DNA of 64,000 bases from Ardenticatenaceae bacterium (GTDB lineage Bacteria; Chloroflexota; Anaerolineae; Promineifilales; Promineifilaceae): assembly GCA_020634375.1 (NCBI GenBank), contig JACKBX010000002.1:248001-312000 (forward strand), in the 5' to 3' direction. Made by a program: the position numbers and the translations under genes. Of the stretch, positions 58,071-64,000 are shown in pieces. The notes below the pieces were generated by a model. That model saw only the letters and a program-made list of their open reading frames with translations, did not search any database and had not been told where the DNA came from. Within the stretch, counting starts at the first letter, position 1; each line of letters starts with the position of its first letter.

Positions 58071-60958
58071 TCGTAGCTGTAGAAAAGGGGATTGGCATAA
58101 CGGCCGTCAAACACCCGCACTTCGCCACCCGGATAAAGGGACTGCACGGCCGTCATCTCATTGGCACGCTCCGGCAAAAACACAAAGACCTGCCTGGCAC
58201 TGCTAACCGGCGGCAGTGCATCATCCGGCGCGGGCGACACATCAAACAAGTTCTCGTTTTTGTGAAAATCCTGCGCCAAAAAGGTGATATTGGGAAAATC
58301 CACATACATTTGCGGCGGGCCATAAAAATAGGCCGTCCAATCTGCGCCCAACGTATTCAAATAATTGGCAATGTCGTTAGCAACTTCGGTGTTGCGGTCG
58401 GCAAACTGGTTTTCGGCGGGGAAACGGCCGTAATAATACACCCCATCCCCCACCGCCAGCAGTGCCGCAATCACCAATGCCACAACTAGCGCGGTGCGCG
58501 GCGCCATGCCCTGCCACTGCGCCAGCGTCACCAACGCAAAGCCGCCCAACAGTGCTAGTGCTGGTGTGGCAATCACCAGCCAATGGCTTTGCGGCGCATC
58601 GGGGATGAGAACGGCCGTAAACAGCAGCGTCACCCCCACCCACACCAGCAACAGCAGCGCCCGCACATCACGCAGCCGAAACAGCGCCAGCAGCAGACCC
58701 AGTAAAAACAACAGCCCCGGCACAAAACTAAGCAGCGCACTCTGCGTGCGGTACGAGGGGCTTTTGTCTGCGCTGCCGTTAAAGGCCAGCAGCCCGCGCC
58801 ACACCTGCTGCCGCAGCATCGCGCTCTCCGTCTGCCCCGTTCGCGCCGCCTCTTGCGCCAACCAATCCACGCTTGGATTCAAAATACTCGCTGCCTGCCA
58901 CTGCTGCCACAGCGAATTGGGCTGGCTGCGATTGTGCAGCAGTTGCGGCAAAGCAATAACCAGCGCCAGCGCCCCCGTCGCCAAAATCTGCCGCCACTGT
59001 GCCCGCAAATTGGCGCGGTCAGCCCAAAACAGCAGCAGAAAAAGGGCCGCTAACATGATGGGCAGCAGCAAGGCTGGGATGAAAAAATAGGCACACAAGC
59101 CAACGGCCGTGCCCGCCAACAGCCACGTCACCCCATTTGCCCGCCCATCGCGCTGCCCCTGCCAGGCCACGCCGATCAGCCCCAACGCCAGCAGCGCCAG
59201 CAGCCCATCCCAAATCGAAGTCAGCCCCATGCGACTGTAGTGCAGGTGCAAATGCCCCGTCAACAGCAGCACCGCCGCCGCCAGCCCTGCCGCCCGCCCC
59301 CACAAGCGTTCGCCAATCCAATAGACGGCCGTCACCGTCAGCGCCCCCGCCAGCGGCGAAAGCAAGCGAATCGAAACGGTGGAGGGACCGAACCATTTCA
59401 GGGGCAAGGCCAGCAAAAAAAGGGGCAGCGTCGGGCTGCCCAGGGCGCTGCTGCCAAATGGCGCAGCCAGGCCGCCCTGCGCCACGCGCAGCACCTCCAG
59501 CCCCACTCCCGCCTCCGTCCCATTGAGAATAAAGGGTAGATTTTGCAAATTGATGGTGCGCAGCAGCAAGGCCATCACAAACAACCCGCCAGCAATAAAA
59601 GCGCTGGGCGTGTTGTCAGCATCCAGTGAGGGTGCCGGTTTGGGTACAGGCCACAACGCAAACAGTGCCAGTGCAATCGCCACAAACCAGAGAAAAAGCG
59701 CCAGCCATGCCCGCCCCGCATTGGAACTTGTGAGAGCAATTAACGAAAGGAAAAGAGCAGGCACATAAAGCAGCCGCTGGCGCGGAATGGCTTGCAGCCG
59801 AGGGAAGGAGAAGGCACGGGCATTGCGGGAACCATTTGCAGCACGGCCGTATCCCCACAACAGCAGCAAAAAAAAGGCACTCATCACCAACGAGCGCAGT
59901 CCGGCTCCTGGCTCCACGCCATTATTCACAAACCCCATCTGCGCCAGCAGCGCAAACAGCAGTGCCAACAGCGTCAGTCCCCCCTTCACCAATCGCGGCC
60001 CAATCATTGGCCGTACTTGCCTTTGCTCCACCGTCAACGATGATTCCACCACCGCCGCCTCTAGTTCTAGCTCTGGCTTCGCTTGCTCTATCTCTCGCTC
60101 TAGCTCCGCAATGGTGAACGGCCGTGCCTCTGGCAGCTTGGCCTCAATTGGCCCATTCGCCACTTTTCGCGCAACAAACAACACGTATGCGCCATTGGAC
60201 GGGGCTTCTTCGGCGTAGAACGGCCGTACCCACCGTTCCGTACGCTGCAAACTGCTTTCCCAGGGCGCGACAATCCAGTGCCCCGTCAGCGCGTGCAGCA
60301 CTGCCGACGGCAAGCCCTGCACATGCCCCCACTCCAGCGCCCGCAGCGCCTCTGTGGAAAAATAATACTGCCAGCGCTCGACGGCAAAGCCCGCCTGCGC
60401 CAGCCGCTCACCCCACATCTCCGCCGCATCTGTGTGCGCGTGCCGCGAGATAAAGTTAAACGTGCGGCGATAGCGGTCAGCCATCCCCGGCAGGCCCAGC
60501 GATTCAAACAAAGCCGCGCCGCCCAAATTTTGTGTAAAGCGATGGCTGGGCATGGTAATCACAAACAGCCCGCCGGGACACAGCACGCGCCCCACCTCAT
60601 TCAGCACCGGTTGCACATCAGGAATATGTTCCAGCACCGAGTTGCTAATGGCGCTGGCAAACGCGCCATCGGGAAACGGCAGCCGGTCGCCGACGCTTTG
60701 CAAAACCTGGCCGTACTGCCCGCTGCGCTGTGCTTTTTGCAATGGCCCCCACCAGGGGTCAATGCCCACATCTAGCGGGCGGTCAAACGTCATCTGCGCA
60801 AAATGGCCGTCGCCGCAGCCTACGTCCAAAATGGGGCCGGGCAGTTCCACCTGCCGGTAAAACCGCGATTCTACCGCCCGCAGCAAAGCGCGAAAAGCGG
60901 GAATGGTCTTTAACTGCCGCCAAAGAAAATCGTCTTCTGGTAAATAGGGTTGAGTCAA
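58058..60958 (-). CDS. Fusion of SAM methyltransferase and GT39-type glycosyltransferase
   Basis: A 966-residue protein. Residues about 1-275 form a class I methyltransferase (DVGCGDGHF at 45-53, GVLCPGG-like motif, SNSVLEHIPDVQPVLNEVGRVL). After a linker there are about 12 membrane helices and an extracytoplasmic tail in the GT39/ArnT/dolichyl-mannosyltransferase style (LNGTEAGVGLEVLRVAQGG in the first loop, with the acidic catalytic position at Glu). Methyltransferase and lipid-dependent sugar transferase in one chain imply a coupled sugar modification at the membrane. The following gene is GT4, fitting a surface-glycan unit. Confidence 0.85.
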   Translation of the reverse strand: MTQPYLPEDDFLWRQLKTIPAFRALLRAVESRFYRQVELPGPILDVGCGDGHFAQMTFDRPLDVGIDPWWGPLQKAQRSGQYGQVLQSVGDRLPFPDGAFASAISNSVLEHIPDVQPVLNEVGRVLCPGGLFVITMPSHRFTQNLGGAALFESLGLPGMADRYRRTFNFISRHAHTDAAEMWGERLAQAGFAVERWQYYFSTEALRALEWGHVQGLPSAVLHALTGHWIVAPWESSLQRTERWVRPFYAEEAPSNGAYVLFVARKVANGPIEAKLPEARPFTIAELEREIEQAKPELELEAAVVESSLTVEQRQVRPMIGPRLVKGGLTLLALLFALLAQMGFVNNGVEPGAGLRSLVMSAFFLLLLWGYGRAANGSRNARAFSFPRLQAIPRQRLLYVPALFLSLIALTSSNAGRAWLALFLWFVAIALALFALWPVPKPAPSLDADNTPSAFIAGGLFVMALLLRTINLQNLPFILNGTEAGVGLEVLRVAQGGLAAPFGSSALGSPTLPLFLLALPLKWFGPSTVSIRLLSPLAGALTVTAVYWIGERLWGRAAGLAAAVLLLTGHLHLHYSRMGLTSIWDGLLALLALGLIGVAWQGQRDGRANGVTWLLAGTAVGLCAYFFIPALLLPIMLAALFLLLFWADRANLRAQWRQILATGALALVIALPQLLHNRSQPNSLWQQWQAASILNPSVDWLAQEAARTGQTESAMLRQQVWRGLLAFNGSADKSPSYRTQSALLSFVPGLLFLLGLLLALFRLRDVRALLLLVWVGVTLLFTAVLIPDAPQSHWLVIATPALALLGGFALVTLAQWQGMAPRTALVVALVIAALLAVGDGVYYYGRFPAENQFADRNTEVANDIANYLNTLGADWTAYFYGPPQMYVDFPNITFLAQDFHKNENLFDVSPAPDDALPPVSSARQVFVFLPERANEMTAVQSLYPGGEVRVFDGRYANPLFYSYEIGN

Positions 60959-61032
60959 AAATGTCTCCGAAATGATGAATGCTGAATAAGCTGTTTACAG
61001 TTTTCCGTTTTTTGTTTCCTGTTTTTTGTTGC

Positions 61033-62247
61033 TTACTGTCTCTCGTCTCGCATCTGCCGCAATCTTTCATAGGCGGCGGGTTCAGGGGTACTGGTATCTG
61101 TATGACCTTGTTGTAGGGATTGGAAGAGGGTGGCGTAGGTAACGGCCGTTTGCTCCGGGCTAAAACTGTCGGCGATGAGTTGAGCGTCACGCTGATAGGT
61201 CGCTTTGTCATTGAGAATGGCAATCACCGCCTGCGCCAACGCCTCGGAATCGCCCACAGGCGTCACCTCACCCATTCCCGTCATCGTCACCGGCTGGCGC
61301 ACCCCCGGCAGCGCACACGCCGCCACCGGCACATTGTTACGCATCGCTTCAATCTGTACCAAGCCAAAACTTTCCGTTCGGTTCAGGCTGGTAACACACA
61401 ACACGTCTAAACTCTTGTAGAAAACAGTCAGTTCAGAGCCATGCAGCCCACCCAACTGAATATAATGAGCAGCGTGCCGCTGAAAGAGCGGCTCCAATCG
61501 CCTGGCATACGCATTTTCACCAATGGTTTCTGGATTAGCATGTAACACCAGCGCCTCAGGGTGTTCTTTCAAAATAATCGGCAGCGCCTCCAACAGCACT
61601 TCAATACCCTTTTCGGCAGCAATACGCGTCGAAAGTCCAATCACAGATTTACCCGCTAACTGGTGCTTTTCCTTAAAAGCAGAGACTTCTGCGTCATCAC
61701 TTTCCACCAGTTCCACCGGCGGCGGGATAATGTGCAGCTTGCGCTCCACGTACTGCGAAAGATAGGGCGTGTTCATAGCGTAATCCCGCGTATACGTCAC
61801 CACCGCATCGGCAAGCGTGCCCGCCATCCAGTTTTGCGCCTGCACCACGCGATCCACCACACGGTTAAACAGCCCCGATGGGAGCTGTAAATCACAATGG
61901 TAAGTGAGGACAACCGGCTTGCCCAACAAACGGCCGCGCATCGCCACCCCCGGCGCGTCAAACTGCGGCAAATGCAAGTGAATGACATCATTGCGATGCG
62001 CCAGTTTCCAGGCCATCGGCCCAAAACCGGGCATCAGCACGCCTTTGCTCACGCGGTACGCTACGGGGATGCGCACCACTTTCACGCCATCCACCACCTC
62101 ATAACGCGGCAAGTTGGGGTCATATTGGCTGGTCAGCACGGTCACATCATGCCCCTGCCGCACCAAAGCGCGGCTCAAACGCTCCACATAAATAGTCAGC
62201 CCGCTCACCCACGGACGATAATAAGTTAAAACTTCAAGTATTTTCAT
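61033..62247 (-). CDS. GT4-family glycosyltransferase
   Basis: A 404-residue GT-B enzyme of family GT4. The N-terminal domain starts MKILEVLTYYRPWVSGLT with the Rossmann Gly-loop variant; the C-terminal domain carries STRIAAEKGIEVLLEAL and the retaining EX7E motif in RTESFGLVQIEAMRNNVPV. It transfers a sugar from a nucleotide donor to a membrane lipid or polysaccharide acceptor, which cannot be named. It lies upstream of the methyltransferase-GT39 fusion on the same strand, 74 bases apart. Confidence 0.93.
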   Translation of the reverse strand: MKILEVLTYYRPWVSGLTIYVERLSRALVRQGHDVTVLTSQYDPNLPRYEVVDGVKVVRIPVAYRVSKGVLMPGFGPMAWKLAHRNDVIHLHLPQFDAPGVAMRGRLLGKPVVLTYHCDLQLPSGLFNRVVDRVVQAQNWMAGTLADAVVTYTRDYAMNTPYLSQYVERKLHIIPPPVELVESDDAEVSAFKEKHQLAGKSVIGLSTRIAAEKGIEVLLEALPIILKEHPEALVLHANPETIGENAYARRLEPLFQRHAAHYIQLGGLHGSELTVFYKSLDVLCVTSLNRTESFGLVQIEAMRNNVPVAACALPGVRQPVTMTGMGEVTPVGDSEALAQAVIAILNDKATYQRDAQLIADSFSPEQTAVTYATLFQSLQQGHTDTSTPEPAAYERLRQMRDERQ

Positions 62248-62255
62248 AGGATTTT

Positions 62256-62283
62256 TGATTGACGATTGACGATTAACGATTTT
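62256..62283. repeat. Heptamer repeat GATTGACGATTAACGATT
   Basis: GATTGACGATTGACGATTAACGATT, four 7-bp words upstream of the GT4 gene start. The same word occurs at 52311-52338. Confidence 0.8.
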
Positions 62284-62399
62284 GGTATTTTGCCTACACT
62301 AACTTTTATACAGGTGTTCCAGGTTTTTCACGCAGCAAATTTGCAATTTTGGACAATCGTCCATCGCTCCGTTACCGACAGTCAGTATAACCAACACGA

Positions 62400-62429
62400 C
62401 GCGGTTAGAACACTTTTGCACTAACCGCG
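62400..62429. terminator. Hairpin downstream of the small orphan gene
   Basis: CGCGGTTAG (62400-62408) pairs perfectly with CTAACCGCG (62421-62429). It lies 40 bases beyond the stop of the 77-residue gene on the minus strand. No T-run. Confidence 0.55.
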
Positions 62430-62469
62430 CCGCTTGCATATTTTCAGCTTTTCACTGACGAATGGGCTT

Positions 62470-62703
62470 TTAATTACCGGAGGCAACACCCTCCCTCGGC
62501 CTGCTCTCACGAGTCACACGAATTAAAAACCGTAATGCTTCGTTGACTGCCTCAGAACTAGGGAAAACTTCTGCTACATCCGGGGCTAATTGGACAAAGC
62601 CGCCAAACCCTGCTCGTTTAGGGCCAACCTTTCTAACGCGCAAGTCCTTCAAATCATATTCTGCCCTGAGATCATCTTCCATTTCATTCTCAACTTTCTT
62701 CAT
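62470..62703 (-). CDS. Small antitoxin-like protein
   Basis: A 77-residue acidic/basic protein: MEDDLRAEYDLKDLRVRKVG, then a central conserved part GFVQLAPDVAEVFPSSEAVNEALRFLIRV. This matches a family of short proteins often annotated as hypothetical or as toxin-antitoxin partners in cyanobacteria and Chloroflexota (EYDLKxLRVRKxG and VAEVFPxAEAVNEALR). No toxin gene is adjacent in the window, so it may be solitary. Function not proven. Confidence 0.6.
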   Translation of the reverse strand: MKKVENEMEDDLRAEYDLKDLRVRKVGPKRAGFGGFVQLAPDVAEVFPSSEAVNEALRFLIRVTRESRPREGVASGN

Positions 62704-62751
62704 GAGCCACTTTTTCCCGAATAATCACCAACAATTTTATCATGAAGTTTA

Positions 62752-62789
62752 CCGATTACTGGTCACTGGTCACTGATTACTGATCACTG
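62752..62789. repeat. Heptamer island, CACTGATTACTGATC words
   Basis: CGATTACTGGTCACTGGTCACTGATTACTGATCACTG. It supplies the stop and last residues (Ser-Asp-Gln) of the following minus-strand gene. Pair of the island at 42412-42497. Confidence 0.85.
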
Positions 62790-63799
62790 TTTTGCCGCTT
62801 TCGGAAGTTTTGCGTTGCAGTGACGACGTTTTGGAAGGTGACGCCAGCACCGAATAAGCCAACAAGCCCCATCAAAATGAGGGTGATGGTGTTGACGGCG
62901 TGGTAAAGGACGGCGAAAGTCAGCGCCTCCGGCCCTGGCTGGCCTAAGACTTCGGTAAGGGCGAAGGTAACGCCGGCGTGAAAGACGCCAATCTGCCCCG
63001 GCGAGGAGGGCGCGGCTACGCTGAAGGCGGCGGCAACCATTGTCAGCAGGGTCATGGGGATGGTGGGTTGCAAATTAGCCGCCCGCAGGGTCATATAATA
63101 GGCCAAGATGATGGGCAGCCAGATGAAGAAGCTGAGGGTGAGCAAAATAATGCCATCTTTGAGACGGGTCAGGCTGCTCAATCCGGCGAGCAGGTCATCC
63201 ACGCGGCGCACCCAATTGGCGGTGTCCATGAAGGGGATGCGGTCGAAGATGAAGGTGGCGATGCGGCTGGCTAACGGCCGTTCATTTGCCATCACCACCA
63301 AGACCACAATACCGCCCACGGCCGCAAAGCCAAACAAACGCACCGCCTCACTCAACTGCGGTGGAATCGTCTCTACTTCCGCCAGGGCAAAGGGCACAAT
63401 CGTCACCATAAAAATCATATCCAGCAGCCGTTCCACCACCATTGTCGAAATGCCGCGTGCCAACGTTACCGGGGGCACATTGCCAATGAGAATGGCGCGG
63501 GCTACATCGCCCAAACGCAGCGGCAGCAGCATCGTCAACAAGTAGCCGATATTTTGAATGTGAAAAACCTGGCCGTAAGGGGGATCATTATTGAGCATAA
63601 AACGCCAACGCACGGCACGAAAAAACAAAAAGATGACGATGCCCAATACCGTAAAAACCAGATAGCCATACTGCGCCGTTTTTAACGCCGCCCATAAGTC
63701 TGCGGGCTTGATGAAAAAGAAAACGGCCGTCAGCGAGACCACACTCACCAAAATCCCAATCCAAACCTGCCGATTATTACCGCGTTCATTCGCTTCCAT
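62777..63799 (-). CDS. YbhN/LPG-synthase-TM-like integral membrane protein
   Basis: A 340-residue protein with about eight membrane helices. The LPG_synthase_TM/UPF0104 signatures are RAVRWRFMLNND, IGYLLTMLLPLRLGDVARAILIG, GISTMVVERLLDMIF and PSSPGQIGVFHAGVTFAL. These proteins are found with polyprenyl/glycolipid metabolism and may be flippase-like. It ends inside the heptamer island at 62752-62789. Partner genes on the same strand, GT4 and the methyltransferase-GT39 fusion, point to a surface-glycan role. Confidence 0.88.
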   Translation of the reverse strand: MEANERGNNRQVWIGILVSVVSLTAVFFFIKPADLWAALKTAQYGYLVFTVLGIVIFLFFRAVRWRFMLNNDPPYGQVFHIQNIGYLLTMLLPLRLGDVARAILIGNVPPVTLARGISTMVVERLLDMIFMVTIVPFALAEVETIPPQLSEAVRLFGFAAVGGIVVLVVMANERPLASRIATFIFDRIPFMDTANWVRRVDDLLAGLSSLTRLKDGIILLTLSFFIWLPIILAYYMTLRAANLQPTIPMTLLTMVAAAFSVAAPSSPGQIGVFHAGVTFALTEVLGQPGPEALTFAVLYHAVNTITLILMGLVGLFGAGVTFQNVVTATQNFRKRQNSDQ

Positions 63800-63851
63800 G
63801 ACGGCCGATTATAGCATGATTGCCCCATCACAAACGAAACGATACACTAAC

Positions 63852-63905
63852 TGAGAGATTGGAGATTAGAGATTGGAGATTAGGGATTGCCAATCTCTAA
63901 TCTCC
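63852..63905. repeat. Heptamer island, GAGATTG/GAGATTA words
   Basis: GAGATTGGAGATTAGAGATTGGAGATTAGGGATT followed by CCAATCTCTAATCTCC, just upstream of the last gene. Confidence 0.85.
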
Positions 63906-63920
63906 ATAAAGGAATACATT

Positions 63921-64000
63921 TTGAACAAACGAGAAACTTATACCGTTGAAATCGCTGGCCTCACGCGGCATTTGCCCCTGTTCGAGGTCGTTTCCGGCGT
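63921..64000 (+). CDS. Phosphoribosyltransferase-like protein, 5' end only
   Basis: TTG 63921, eight bases after AAAGGA, opens LNKRETYTVEIAGLTRHLPL and continues FEVVSGV to the window edge. The start pattern (EIAGL-x-R-x-LPLF) resembles the N-terminus of purine/orotate-type phosphoribosyltransferases in Chloroflexota. Only 26 codons are visible, so the assignment is tentative. Confidence 0.5.
   Translation, partial: MNKRETYTVEIAGLTRHLPLFEVVSG

Larger units (their letters stand above)
1..64000. repeat. Highly iterated palindrome ACGGCCGT, dispersed
   Basis: The octamer ACGGCCGT, often extended to AACGGCCGTT, is scattered over the whole window. I counted about 118 copies by eye, roughly one per 540 bases; random expectation at this base composition would be one or two. 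Clusters lie in 5.3-7.0, 8.6-23.6, 28.5-29.1, 38.4-40.3, 42-48.9 and 58-60.2 kb, while the first 1.6 kb of alaS and most of 29.2-31.9 kb have none. Most copies are inside genes and are read as Thr-Ala-Val, Asn-Gly-Arg or Arg-Pro depending on frame. The pattern is like HIP1 (GCGATCGC) of cyanobacteria. Confidence 0.9.

Overview
The window reads as ordinary bacterial chromosome, about 55% GC by eye. The most likely source is a member of the Chloroflexota (Anaerolineae-like). The reasons are many lipoproteins with Thr/Pro-rich linkers, large single-membrane-span proteins with beta-propeller or TPR domains, a Ser/Thr kinase with FHA and extracellular domains, a MoxR/DUF58 module, a divergent cbb3 oxidase locus, and the gene set as a whole. 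This placement is inference; there is no rRNA gene in the window to test it.

Layout. 0.1-9 kb: alaS, an isochorismatase-family hydrolase, a propeller lipoprotein, a membrane protein with a baseplate-J-like segment, ruvX and mltG. 8.7-14 kb: a shortened ABC-type binding lipoprotein, a DUF4037 protein, a coiled-coil membrane protein and a TPR/SLT lytic transglycosylase. 14-21.4 kb: three tandem paralogous membrane-anchored propeller proteins. 21.4-23.7 kb: a methyltransferase and miaB. 23.7-28.3 kb: an AT-richer, probably acquired block with a DNRLRE lipoprotein, two unfamiliar membrane proteins, a 22-bp iteron array, a Bacteroidota-type HU protein and two gene fragments near its edges or inside it. 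28.3-31.3 kb: a minus-strand moxR-DUF58-PDZ operon. 31.6-36.8 kb: a DJ-1/PfpI protein, a hybrid-sensing histidine kinase and two NarL-type regulators. 37.2-45.6 kb: a cbb3-type oxidase and its assembly genes, with an unusual pentaheme subunit. 45.8-48.8 kb: a stress-like cluster (glycine-zipper protein, two PRC-barrel paralogs, a transaldolase homolog that has lost its catalytic residues). 49-64 kb: mostly minus-strand genes for a Ser/Thr kinase, threonine aldolase, rhomboid protease, TPR protein, AI-2E transporter, a methyltransferase-GT39 fusion, a GT4 glycosyltransferase and a YbhN-like protein; rlmA is on the plus strand, and a phosphoribosyltransferase-like gene runs off the end.

Two genome-scale signatures run through the window. 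The palindrome ACGGCCGT occurs about 118 times by hand count, mostly inside genes, where it is usually read as Thr-Ala-Val, Asn-Gly-Arg or Arg-Pro. This resembles the HIP1 palindrome of cyanobacteria. Many intergenic spacers are islands of degenerate 7-bp tandem words (GAGATTA, CGTGAAA, TTAGCCA, CAGTAAT, GCAAGTG, AATGCGG), usually followed by their reverse complements, like the STRR heptamer repeats of cyanobacteria. These islands often supply the stop codon, and sometimes the start codon, of the flanking gene.

The best candidates for something undescribed are the pentaheme cbb3 subunit with a separate heme-free CcoP-like anchor, the catalytically dead transaldolase in a PRC-barrel/stress cluster, the triplicated FDW-propeller proteins, and the iteron array beside the HU gene. 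No tRNA, rRNA, CRISPR array, transposase or prophage was found.
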